Shown here in pieces: positions 26,935-35,166 of a stretch of 64,000 nt of DNA. This DNA is from Clostridiales bacterium (GTDB taxonomy: Bacteria; Bacillota; Clostridia; Lachnospirales; Lachnospiraceae), in assembly GCA_021199255.1 (NCBI GenBank), contig JAJQIK010000038.1:1-64000 (forward strand), read 5' to 3'. Position numbers and translations under genes: made by a program. Position 1 is the stretch's first letter; each line of letters starts with the position of its first letter. The notes under the pieces were generated by a model, which saw only the letters and a list, made by a program, of their open reading frames with translations, did no database searches and was not told the origin of the DNA.

Positions 26935-27597
26935 TCAGAATTGTAACTCTCGTATATTCTTTAAAGTCTCACCATATGACTTCTCTTTCCCAAACAGCAG
27001 CGACGTACCCAGCACAAAGCCGTCCATCCCTTTAGGCGCAAATTCCAAAATCTTTTCCGCGCTGCACGCACCGTCCCAGTACAGCTCTAAATCCATCTCT
27101 TCTTTAATTGCCAGCAGCTTCGTTATTTTCTTACTGACATACGGCATATACATCTGTCCGGCATTGCCCGGATTCACCGTCATCACCAATACCCGCTTTA
27201 CGATCCTGAGCATCTCCGTTACATATTCCACGCTTGTCCCCGGATTAATGGCAAGTCCCGGCGTCATACCCGCATTGATAATCTTCTGTATCGTCGTGGA
27301 GGCATGATACTCCGCCTCCGGATGAATATAAATCGTATCTCCCTTGCGCAGGGAATTAGTAAAAAGCTCTATCGTATTATTCGGATGCTCTACCATCAGA
27401 TGCACGTCCAGCGGCTTCTGCGCCACGGAAGCGATATATCGCAAATCATTCAGGGACATGGCATAATTCGGCACGAAGCGCCCGTCCATAATATCGATAT
27501 GAAACGAATCAATCCCGCCCGCTTCCAGTTCCTTCACCTCTTTTTTCAAGTTCCCATAGTTTGCGCACATCATAGACGCGGTTAATTTAAAGTTCAA
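26935..27597 (-). CDS. Ribulose-phosphate 3-epimerase family protein
   Basis: A 220-residue TIM-barrel protein of the RPE family. It shows SMMCANYGNLKKEVKELEAGGIDSFHIDIMDGRFVPN, with the metal-site His and Asp, then DVHLMVEHP and the flexible-loop VNPGNAGQ. The C-terminal phosphate-binding loop is changed: WDGACSAEKI replaces the common VDGGI/N form, so specificity may differ from the pentose-phosphate enzyme. It overlaps the polymerase gene end by 11 bp and precedes the cytidylyltransferase. A role in supplying a pentulose or hexulose phosphate for the CDP-polyol is inferred from this order. Confidence 0.75.
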   Translation of the reverse strand: MNFKLTASMMCANYGNLKKEVKELEAGGIDSFHIDIMDGRFVPNYAMSLNDLRYIASVAQKPLDVHLMVEHPNNTIELFTNSLRKGDTIYIHPEAEYHASTTIQKIINAGMTPGLAINPGTSVEYVTEMLRIVKRVLVMTVNPGNAGQMYMPYVSKKITKLLAIKEEMDLELYWDGACSAEKILEFAPKGMDGFVLGTSLLFGKEKSYGETLKNIRELQF

Positions 27598-29131
27598 TAT
27601 TCAACGCCTCCAATACTCTTTTACAACCGTTGCCATCGCCAAAAGCGTGCAGCGCCTTCCGTATCCGATTTCTAAGCTCTTGTGTAGAATCTACGCCGTT
27701 TCCGACCTCTGTTACAAACTCCAGAAAATTCTTCATATCATAAATCCTGGCGCCCGGTAACCATTCTTCAATCTTGTCAAACACAAAGCCTCTGCTGCTT
27801 TGATACTCTTCCACGTCCGTTAACGTAAACGCCATAGGACGATCTAATATTAAATAATCGATCGCCGCAGAAGAATAATCGCTAATCATAGCGTCCGCCA
27901 TTCCCAACAATTGATTGATCTGGATATCCTTCCTGGCAAGCTCCTGATTCGAAATGGTTACAATATGGGACGCCTTTAATTGATCAGTGATCGCCTTCTC
28001 GTCCTGAAAAGGGTGCAGCTTCACGATTAAAACAATATTTTGCTCCGCCAAAAGACGATTCAGTACCATTGCCTGTTCCAGGTTCTCCACAATCGGGAGC
28101 CCTGTGCTGCCCTCCAGCTGATATTGATTCAGCTCCGTAAACCTCTCGTCCGTCGAACGAAAGGTCGGCAGCCAGAAAATATATTTCCCTGCCTCCGGGA
28201 TTCCCAACTCCTTAAAATACTCCCTGTGACGTTCAAAAAGCCAATCCTCTTTGGGATATCCTGTTACAAGCACCTGATCCTCCCGCAATCCATAGATGCG
28301 GGCATGAATCTCCTTATATTTCTCGCTAATCACAATATTATATTCATACCGGCGCTCACACCGGGAGAAATTAACCCTTGTCTTAAAGCCGCAGCCATGC
28401 CATAGCTGAACCCTGATCTGCCCTTTTCTGCAACTCTTCGCAAACCCATAAGCATCTGTAAAGAAAATATATTTTGCCAGGAACAATATTTCATAATATT
28501 GATCTCTTTTAACAGGGTCATCAGATACAGCGTCGTCAAACGCCACAAATTCTACATTGTCAAACCTATGATACGCCTGATATTCTTCCGGGTTCTTTAC
28601 GATCCAGACCAAACGATATTTCCTGCAATACCCATTTTTCAGCATATATTCAAACAGCGCCCTCGCATTATCTGCAAAATCCATTCCTTTTACGTAGGAG
28701 GAAGCGTGAGGGCCGCTTCGAAAAACGATTTGATTCTCCAATGGCCGATCGGCAAATTTTGTAAGATAACGCTCTTCATACTCCATTACCGTATTCGCAA
28801 AATAATATACTCTCACAGACTCCAGATGAAGTTCTGTACTGTCGGCAAGCTCCTGGTATAATTCCATGTAATAATCATCTGCCAAAACAATGACCGTACT
28901 ATTCCAGTCAATCTGTGCCAGACCATCAAAACGAAGCACACAAATATCCATGGAATCAATAGAACACTTGATGTCTTTTCCAAAAGTATTTTCTATGATA
29001 TATGTAATCTGTTTTGACACAGGATACGCTCCGCAAAACTCCTCTATATAAGAAAGATTGCTGCACACGATACATATTTTCTGGTCTGAAATCCTTCTGT
29101 AAGTTTCCTTTGTAAGCTTAACTGGTTTCAC
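27587..29131 (-). CDS. CDP-glycerol/ribitol glycerophosphotransferase family (TagB/TagF-like)
   Basis: A 514-residue protein. The C-terminal two thirds are a GT-B polyol-phosphotransferase: QLWHGCGFKTR (catalytic His), TGYPKEDWLF, FWLPTFR, IVKLHP and SDYSSAAIDYLILDRP are the recognised TagB/TagF/TarL motifs. The first 130 residues are not recognised and lack a membrane helix. It would transfer polyol phosphate from the CDP donor made by the three downstream genes onto a lipid- or protein-linked acceptor at the inner face of the membrane. It marks the locus as teichoic-acid-like or as glycan phosphopolyol modification. It overlaps the RPE-like gene by 11 bp. Confidence 0.82.
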   Translation of the reverse strand: MKPVKLTKETYRRISDQKICIVCSNLSYIEEFCGAYPVSKQITYIIENTFGKDIKCSIDSMDICVLRFDGLAQIDWNSTVIVLADDYYMELYQELADSTELHLESVRVYYFANTVMEYEERYLTKFADRPLENQIVFRSGPHASSYVKGMDFADNARALFEYMLKNGYCRKYRLVWIVKNPEEYQAYHRFDNVEFVAFDDAVSDDPVKRDQYYEILFLAKYIFFTDAYGFAKSCRKGQIRVQLWHGCGFKTRVNFSRCERRYEYNIVISEKYKEIHARIYGLREDQVLVTGYPKEDWLFERHREYFKELGIPEAGKYIFWLPTFRSTDERFTELNQYQLEGSTGLPIVENLEQAMVLNRLLAEQNIVLIVKLHPFQDEKAITDQLKASHIVTISNQELARKDIQINQLLGMADAMISDYSSAAIDYLILDRPMAFTLTDVEEYQSSRGFVFDKIEEWLPGARIYDMKNFLEFVTEVGNGVDSTQELRNRIRKALHAFGDGNGCKRVLEALNIEL

Positions 29132-29146
29132 GGCGGCTTTTGCTCC

Positions 29147-30358
29147 TTAATACTGTCCTTTATCGATCATCAACAAATGTTTATAATCGTCCCCATGCAT
29201 TACATGGGCGCATACGCTTCCGCTGCATACGCTGGCAATCATATGATCACATCTGGACAAAATTTCTATTGTTTTCAAATATTCAGCCCCTCTGTCCCTT
29301 CTGGTTCCCTGCACCTCATCGAAAATCTCCCCCAGCCATCTATTAGCTGTGTTTGCAAAGCGAAGCTGACTGGAATACACTATTTTCTCCCCAAACCTCT
29401 TTTTGAAAACCTCTAAAGCGGCCGCATCCTCCGTACACAAATAAATCATTTCACATTCCCATTCCTCCCAATACCTTTCGATCAATTCACATATTTCATC
29501 CAGCGTTGGCTGTGCCGGATGATTCTTGAGCTTTAAACTTACCATATCCGTTCCACGATACAAAACTCCCAGAACCTTTTCAAAACCGCAGGGTAATATT
29601 TCGTTACATTCCCGGTTAATATCCTCCAAAACCTCCGGCTTCATATGTATCCACTTCCGATAAGCCCGATGCAGCCTCGCAATATCATATTTCTCTGTAT
29701 AATTTGTTTTGTATTCCGGGGCATCATAGCCCAATAAAATATTTTTACAATCAGCTATTTCCTCAACCGACAGATTAGATAACGGCTCAAAATAATATTC
29801 CCACGCATTTTCCCTGCCAACCTTATCCTGGTCTAAATAAATATTAGGGAAGCTGCGCATATCCACAACAGGAATCGCCTGCATATCTTCTGCATATCGA
29901 AGCTGGTCTGCAACTGTAAATACATAGGAAAACAAGCCGCTTTTAACACGAATCGGTTTGGAAATCACATAGACATATTGGTCTGGATAACGAATCCCAG
30001 CTCCCTGTTTCACAAAAACCAGCCTGCCCCATTCTTCGCGCGTCAAAATTCTGGCAGGCTGCACCTCATAAGCTTGTATCAGCCTGTCACGAATTTCATC
30101 ATCATAAATGCTTACGACAAATATATAATCATAGAAAATCTGCGCCAGCTCTTGGGGCGAATAAAACGGATATCTCTTAGCCAGATCCGATTCTCTTCTG
30201 CCCTCGTCAGAATCGGAACAACCAATAATATTGACACGTTCCAGCAAATAGCCTTCCGATTCTAAAAAACTATTTCCCATGCCATATACAACGATATTAA
30301 GAGTCTGTGCCTGATAAATTTCCCGATTATTCATATGACATTTCCCACACCATTTCAT
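29147..30358 (-). CDS. Rossmann module plus fucosyltransferase-fold (NodZ/O-FucT-like) protein
   Basis: A 403-residue protein. Residues 20-115 form a Rossmann-like module (NIVVYGMGNS, IIGCSDSD, YDYIFVVSIYDDEI) also found in seven other proteins of this locus. The C-terminal part (about 240-400) has VLYRGTDM, reminiscent of the H-x-R-x-T-D motif of GT23/O-fucosyltransferases, then MIYLCTEDAAALEVFKKRFG and a late SVCSGSV loop. I infer a glycosyltransferase, with substrate unknown. The start is uncertain: the ATG at 30358 follows the previous stop at once without a ribosome site, while 30334 (MNNREIYQ) has a weak GGGAAA. It sits between the RgpF-like and TagB/F-like genes. Confidence 0.6.
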   Translation of the reverse strand: MKWCGKCHMNNREIYQAQTLNIVVYGMGNSFLESEGYLLERVNIIGCSDSDEGRRESDLAKRYPFYSPQELAQIFYDYIFVVSIYDDEIRDRLIQAYEVQPARILTREEWGRLVFVKQGAGIRYPDQYVYVISKPIRVKSGLFSYVFTVADQLRYAEDMQAIPVVDMRSFPNIYLDQDKVGRENAWEYYFEPLSNLSVEEIADCKNILLGYDAPEYKTNYTEKYDIARLHRAYRKWIHMKPEVLEDINRECNEILPCGFEKVLGVLYRGTDMVSLKLKNHPAQPTLDEICELIERYWEEWECEMIYLCTEDAAALEVFKKRFGEKIVYSSQLRFANTANRWLGEIFDEVQGTRRDRGAEYLKTIEILSRCDHMIASVCSGSVCAHVMHGDDYKHLLMIDKGQY

Positions 30359-30360
30359 CT

Positions 30361-31602
30361 TTAATAACCAAACATATAGTTTTGAAACCCGTTTTTGCGC
30401 AAACTCTCTTCCAACTCCTTTTGCAGATCATAGTTTGCCGCAATGATAATCCCTTCCTCATTTTGCGGGACAAGCTCCTGAAGCTCCCAGACCCTTACGC
30501 CCTCTACATACTCCTCTGTCCGTTTTCCTGCACTTACAAGAAATCCTTCCACTTCCATCTGAACAGTACTCAGATATTCCAGCATACGTTTCCCATACTC
30601 GCCTGCCCCATAAAGATAGATTCGGGGATAACAGGAAACGAACTCCCGAAGTTCCGCTTCCTTTTGCTTCCAATTTCTTGCCTGATGCATATTATAGATT
30701 GGGAAGGTTCTCTTCAAGTGATAAAACATATTCCGCATAAAGTCCTGTGCGTCAATCAGAAGCCTGGAAGCATACCTGCTTGTCATAACCGTTCCCGTCC
30801 GATATCCGGCATCCTGTGCGACAAAACCTAATATTCTCTCTATCGCATGGCTTAATGTACCGTCTCTCGGCAAAGGCTCATCTTGAAAATCCTCATACTT
30901 CCATTGCTGTTCAAAGAGCTTTCTCAACGCTTCTGTCCTGGCCCAAAATATTGTGCCCAATGTGAACACAGGCTTGTCTAAGTCGATATCCGCCTTTAAA
31001 TGCAGCTTATCCGCCAGTTGTCTGGTGATTTCAAAATCCTTAGCCCAAGTAGCGTCATACCACCACTCAAGATATTCTCCATAGGGTTCCGGCGGCACTA
31101 AAAGTCCCAAATCAGGGTTTTGATAAAAGGTATGCAGCACCTGTTTCATATAAGCGCCCGACGCCAGCATATTATCCCACATATTCTTTACCCAATAATC
31201 AATGTCTGCCTTTAAATACTCATCCTTCGCCATTTTATCATGCACAAAGCAAACATATTCATACCCGGAAACCACTTCTGACGCCGTCACTAATAATGCG
31301 CTGATATCCCTACCCCTGTTTGCTTTCCAATGGTATGTTACTTTCTCCCTGCCGCATTTGAGCCGAACCATATCCAGCACTTCCTGCCGGGAAGAATATA
31401 CATAAACCGGAATTTCAACCGGAATATGATCTATATAGGAAACGTACCTGTCCACCGTATCCGGATAATACAGATTGACGATGACAACGGCGTTACCAGT
31501 TATCGCTTGCTCACAGGTACGATCTTCGTCTATGATAAATAAAAGGTTTTCTTCTTCTCGTATGTCATAAATATTTTTCATATTGATAACCTGACTTTTC
31601 AA
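30361..31602 (-). CDS. RgpF-family rhamnan synthesis protein with C-terminal Rossmann module
   Basis: A 413-residue protein. Residues 30-320 match the RgpF family (PF05045): VVIVNLYYPD, YHWKANRGRDISALLV, YVCFVHDK, LGLLVPPEP, FWARTEALRKLF and the late RYASRLLIDAQDF. RgpF proteins build rhamnose-rich wall or capsule glycans and are thought to be cytosolic glycosyltransferases or partners. Residues 330-413 form a Rossmann-like module (IYLYGAGEYGKRMLEYL) as in other proteins nearby. An in-frame ATG seven codons in (MKNIYD) is an alternative start. It lies 2 bp from the next gene, fully operonic. Confidence 0.78.
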   Translation of the reverse strand: MKSQVINMKNIYDIREEENLLFIIDEDRTCEQAITGNAVVIVNLYYPDTVDRYVSYIDHIPVEIPVYVYSSRQEVLDMVRLKCGREKVTYHWKANRGRDISALLVTASEVVSGYEYVCFVHDKMAKDEYLKADIDYWVKNMWDNMLASGAYMKQVLHTFYQNPDLGLLVPPEPYGEYLEWWYDATWAKDFEITRQLADKLHLKADIDLDKPVFTLGTIFWARTEALRKLFEQQWKYEDFQDEPLPRDGTLSHAIERILGFVAQDAGYRTGTVMTSRYASRLLIDAQDFMRNMFYHLKRTFPIYNMHQARNWKQKEAELREFVSCYPRIYLYGAGEYGKRMLEYLSTVQMEVEGFLVSAGKRTEEYVEGVRVWELQELVPQNEEGIIIAANYDLQKELEESLRKNGFQNYMFGY

Positions 31603-31627
31603 GATAAGCTAAACACCAAAGCACTGT

Positions 31628-32476
31628 CTAATAATAGCGCCCCTGCTTTTTCAACACAAAATGGCAAAAGCCTTTCAAAATACAGGCATACTTTTTGAGC
31701 GGTTGTTTTTCATATGGGATAGAAACAAAATATTCCCATAATCTTATTTTCGCCCGTTGGATTTCATCTTCCAAGGAGGAATATTTTCCATATTGTTTGA
31801 TCAAATAAAAATAGTTCCTAAAAATATAGTAATATCGCACCGGCGGGTAATTATGCGTTATAGCCGCCTCTCCTGAGCCAAGCATGATTTTCTTCTTATT
31901 ACCTATAAAATGAACCATCACTGCTTCGTTGAGCCGAATCATTCTATAGCCATGAAGATATAATCTATAGCAAAACTCCATATCCACGCCGTCAATAAAA
32001 AAGGCTTCATTAAATTTCCCTATTTTCTCCGCAATTTCTATATTTACAATACTGCCTGATGTGAGCGCAAATTTTAAAAAATCATACTTTCCCTTCCCCA
32101 CATCCTCAGTCCATCTGAGACACGCTATTCCTATGTTTCCTATTTCCGTACAAGAAAGATAGCTGCGGGCATATTCTATGGCATCAGCCTTGACAATCGT
32201 ATCCTGATCCATCGTCAGCAGCCACTCAAACCCTTCTCTTTTGGCCCATCGCAGCGCGCAGTTTAATGCCTTGCCAATCCCATAATTATCCCCCAGTTCT
32301 ATGTAAACGCTATTGGGAACAGTATGAACCGCCTCTTTTCTCCCTCTGTTTGGCGTTTCTGAATTATCTATCAAATAGATCCTGTCCAACGCCCTAGCAT
32401 ACTCTGCGATATGCCGTATATTTTCTTTTGTCGGATGATAGAGGACGACACAAGCCGCTAACTTTATTGTGCACAT
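31628..32476 (-). CDS. Family 2 glycosyltransferase (rhamnosyltransferase-like)
   Basis: A 282-residue GT-A enzyme. It opens CVVLYHPTKENIRHI, has DNSETPNRG, and the metal-binding DQD motif in WLLTMDQDTIV (near residue 90), then a C-terminal membrane-proximal basic helix region. The pattern matches rhamnosyltransferases such as RfbF/WbbL. I placed the start at 32476 (MCTIKL) because the GT2 fold begins there; the open frame continues upstream to 32536 but runs into the preceding gene, which ends at 32506. No strong ribosome site is visible. It acts in the cytosol on a lipid-linked glycan, together with the RgpF-like protein. Confidence 0.78.
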   Translation of the reverse strand: MCTIKLAACVVLYHPTKENIRHIAEYARALDRIYLIDNSETPNRGRKEAVHTVPNSVYIELGDNYGIGKALNCALRWAKREGFEWLLTMDQDTIVKADAIEYARSYLSCTEIGNIGIACLRWTEDVGKGKYDFLKFALTSGSIVNIEIAEKIGKFNEAFFIDGVDMEFCYRLYLHGYRMIRLNEAVMVHFIGNKKKIMLGSGEAAITHNYPPVRYYYIFRNYFYLIKQYGKYSSLEDEIQRAKIRLWEYFVSIPYEKQPLKKYACILKGFCHFVLKKQGRYY

Positions 32477-32505
32477 ATATCTACACCAGCTTTCTTTCCT
32501 ATCTG

Positions 32506-33504
32506 CTATACCAGGTGCCCATAATACTTTACCCACTGTGTGTTATAAGGTACCTCATTCGCTAAATCCGGCTGTATTTGATGCTTCCAGAAAACATATG
32601 GCAGACTAATCTGATCCCTATAAGAGTGCGTACATATTTCCCGGTACCAGTCTTCCATGCAGTCCTTTATTTCCTTCCGGTTATGTTCACGCACGATAAA
32701 ACCTCCCAAATATAATCCATTTTCCTCCGGATAGCCTTCCTCCAAATAGCGGCTCACCTGCTTTATAATTTCAATATTACTTGCCTTTTTTAACATGATA
32801 TTAGCCGCAGCTTCCTCGTAAATACAATCACGCTCCGTATGCGGCATCAATAGAATACCGGTACTGCCCATATATTTTACAACAAAATCTCGTATGGGCT
32901 TCTTGATTTGCATGTTCGCATCAACCCAGACGCTGATATCATATTGTTCAAAAAATTTATGGGGATTACATTTATAATACCTGACCTTTCTCTGCGGCAT
33001 TTCTTCATACCGATCTATGTACCGTATTTCCCACACATTTGACTGCAGCTTACGCTGATCCGTAAAGCAAACATATGTCACATTATCCTCTTTTACAAGC
33101 GGCTCCTTCAGGGTATCATAATCCCCGAAAATCCCCGTATATATGACCATCCTCTTTCCCGATATATCATACCGCCCTTTTTTTATCCCTGTATATCGGG
33201 CTTTATATTTTTCATCAACATATTTTTTCTGCTTCCATTGTTCCCAGCTTAATATTTTTTCTTTTGGAATATGTAAATCGTTGAGCAACTGTTGCCTGAC
33301 TGCCTTTTCATAGATCGTCGTGATAACAATATAGTCATATTCCATATCTGCAATATCTGCCGGAGCACTAATATTAAAATTTAAAAAGCTGATTCCCCAC
33401 TTGCTTTTATCATTATCTGCAATGGCTATAATATCAATATTCTTATTTGCCTTTAAAAATTTTTCAGTATTTTCACCCGCTGAAAAAATAATGATTTTTT
33501 CCAT
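32506..33504 (-). CDS. Rossmann module fused to DUF616-type glycosyltransferase
   Basis: A 332-residue protein. Residues 1-110 form a Rossmann-like module (KIIIFSAGENTEKFL, IIAIADNDKSKWG, YDYIVITTIYEKAV). Residues 115-332 resemble the DUF616/TOD1-MUCI70 glycosyltransferase domain: VIYTGIFGDYDTLKEP, YVCFTDQ, RYYKCNPHKFF, SVWVDANMQI (DxD-like) and GLYLGGFIVREHN. Bacterial DUF616 proteins occur in capsule and LPS loci; the sugar is unknown. It lies in the A+T-richer part of the operon and is translated just before the GT2 gene. Confidence 0.7.
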   Translation of the reverse strand: MEKIIIFSAGENTEKFLKANKNIDIIAIADNDKSKWGISFLNFNISAPADIADMEYDYIVITTIYEKAVRQQLLNDLHIPKEKILSWEQWKQKKYVDEKYKARYTGIKKGRYDISGKRMVIYTGIFGDYDTLKEPLVKEDNVTYVCFTDQRKLQSNVWEIRYIDRYEEMPQRKVRYYKCNPHKFFEQYDISVWVDANMQIKKPIRDFVVKYMGSTGILLMPHTERDCIYEEAAANIMLKKASNIEIIKQVSRYLEEGYPEENGLYLGGFIVREHNRKEIKDCMEDWYREICTHSYRDQISLPYVFWKHQIQPDLANEVPYNTQWVKYYGHLV

Positions 33505-33540
33505 GCTGTTACCCCTTCTATCCCCCGTTACAATATAAAC

Positions 33541-34662
33541 TTATACGCCAAAATTCCACATGATATATTCTTCCACATATTCGCCCAAATCCATTGCTAT
33601 ATTCCTTAATCTGTATCCCCGGTTATATTTTCTTAAAATTCCAGGAAAGTATTCCAAACCTAATGCATTTGTCACGGATTTGTATATGGGAATCTCTAAA
33701 GCATCCCATCTGGTTAAGCCAAAGTAATACTCTTGTGGCATTACTCCTATTCCAAGCTTTTTAGATATTTCCGCCGCTATATACTCCATGATGATATTAC
33801 TGGGATGATACGGATCATGAAAAAGCTGTTTACTTCTATAGCAGCCCAAAATAAAATCTGTGATATTGATATCCCAATCTTTTTGTCTGGAATATAGTTT
33901 CTCCATAAACACTTCCCACGCTGTTTGAATATCCGCCTTACTAATATAATCTGTATCAACAATGTTACTTACTATTTGAGCGAGGGACAGACCATTCATA
34001 TATGACTCATCTATATATTTATCTCTATATGGAAAGTAATTAACATTATAACCTTCATTGCCCTTTCCCCTTCCAACATCATATACTTGCGGGAAAAAGC
34101 ATTTGGGCAACCCATATAAATTCGGGAAGGATATTATCCGACATGCGGGCTTTAACTTCTTTTCAATATGTTGGGAAGAATATCTTTCACCATATCGATT
34201 ATTTGACCGAATAGATTGATGCAGAAACAAATCGCATATCCCATATACCGGTAAATCTAAATCTCTTTCCGTCATACACTGAATTTGCTTTAAAGGATAA
34301 AATCCATATTCTTTGCGAAATTCCTTTGATAAGCACAGGCCTTCTTTAATCGGCGTAATATGGCAGTTGCCATATATCAACGCTATTTTTCTCTGGTAGA
34401 TTTCATAATATGTAAAATCTTCAAATTCACAAAGCCCCCATTTTTCTAAATTTTCTTTTATTTCGTAATATGCGCTTGCCGATGATGCCACTACTATGAA
34501 CAATTTCTCTCTCAACGCATCTTCCAGCCTTAAAACCGGCCGCCCTGCAAATTCCCTGATGTCTTTCTTTTCTTCAATAAAATATTTGATATTTTCTTTT
34601 TCATTTTCCATTAAGAAAGCAAGGCAGTTTACGCCAGTTCCATATACTGCAATATTTTTCAT
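33541..34662 (-). CDS. Rossmann module plus WcbI-like polysaccharide biosynthesis protein
   Basis: A 373-residue protein. Residues 1-110 are the shared Rossmann-like module (NIAVYGTGVNCLAFL, FIVVASSASAYYEI). From residue 120 it resembles the WcbI family: IALIYGNCHITPIKEGL carries the GNC(H/Q) signature, followed by DLFLHQSIR and ISFPNLYGLPKCFFPQ. WcbI is a capsule-locus protein that binds CoA and is thought to be an acyl- or acetyltransferase. The module lies at the N-terminus, as in the FkbM and DUF616 proteins. Low GC matches its neighbours. Confidence 0.7.
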   Translation of the reverse strand: MKNIAVYGTGVNCLAFLMENEKENIKYFIEEKKDIREFAGRPVLRLEDALREKLFIVVASSASAYYEIKENLEKWGLCEFEDFTYYEIYQRKIALIYGNCHITPIKEGLCLSKEFRKEYGFYPLKQIQCMTERDLDLPVYGICDLFLHQSIRSNNRYGERYSSQHIEKKLKPACRIISFPNLYGLPKCFFPQVYDVGRGKGNEGYNVNYFPYRDKYIDESYMNGLSLAQIVSNIVDTDYISKADIQTAWEVFMEKLYSRQKDWDINITDFILGCYRSKQLFHDPYHPSNIIMEYIAAEISKKLGIGVMPQEYYFGLTRWDALEIPIYKSVTNALGLEYFPGILRKYNRGYRLRNIAMDLGEYVEEYIMWNFGV

Positions 34663-34672
34663 ACGACACCTT

Positions 34673-35152
34673 CTATTCTACTTCATACAAAATATCCTCT
34701 ATCGAAATAATTGGGCAATTTAATTTTTGTGCCAGTTCTTCTTCAATTTCATTAAAGAAAAATACAGGCGTAACGATTACCGCGTCTACTTCTTCCAGTT
34801 CCGCATCCATTGTTACCATGTCTATTTCTGAATAGATAGCATCCGCATTTTTATCAATGCCATATTTAATCGTAATATCACTGTCTTTCAGTTCTTCCAC
34901 CAAGCGTTCCCCAACATAGCTCATTCCATAGATGGCTATGGTTTTGTACCCATTCTTTTCAAAATAATCCTTTAAATTCTTTCCTTCCTGCTTAACGGCA
35001 ACCCATTGGTTCATTAGAAGGAACAACGCCAGATGCTTGTCTGACATTGTCGTTTTCTTATTAAGCGCCTTTCCTGTTACTCGTAAGGATGCCCCCGCCC
35101 CTACCGTTACTCCTGCTAATGCAGAAATAATTGAAATGATACCTTTTTTCAT
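34673..35152 (-). CDS. Membrane-anchored stand-alone Rossmann module
   Basis: A 159-residue protein with no catalytic domain. Residues 1-25 (MKKGIISIISALAGVTVGAG) form a probable membrane anchor. Residues 65-159 are the same Rossmann-like module found fused to other enzymes here (TIAIYGMSYVGERLVEEL, then VDAVIVTPVFFFNEIEEEL and CPIISIEDILYEVE). I do not recognise a named family. Its membrane anchor and lack of an enzyme part suggest a scaffold or ligand-sensing role for the glycan complex; this is inference only. The genes on both sides are 10-15 bp away. Confidence 0.6.
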   Translation of the reverse strand: MKKGIISIISALAGVTVGAGASLRVTGKALNKKTTMSDKHLALFLLMNQWVAVKQEGKNLKDYFEKNGYKTIAIYGMSYVGERLVEELKDSDITIKYGIDKNADAIYSEIDMVTMDAELEEVDAVIVTPVFFFNEIEEELAQKLNCPIISIEDILYEVE

Positions 35153-35166
35153 TGTGTCCCTCTCCT

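Noticed and set aside
27587-27980. Shared Rossmann-like module in the TagB/F-like protein
   Set aside because: The glycine motif is absent from this protein, so it was not counted among the eight.
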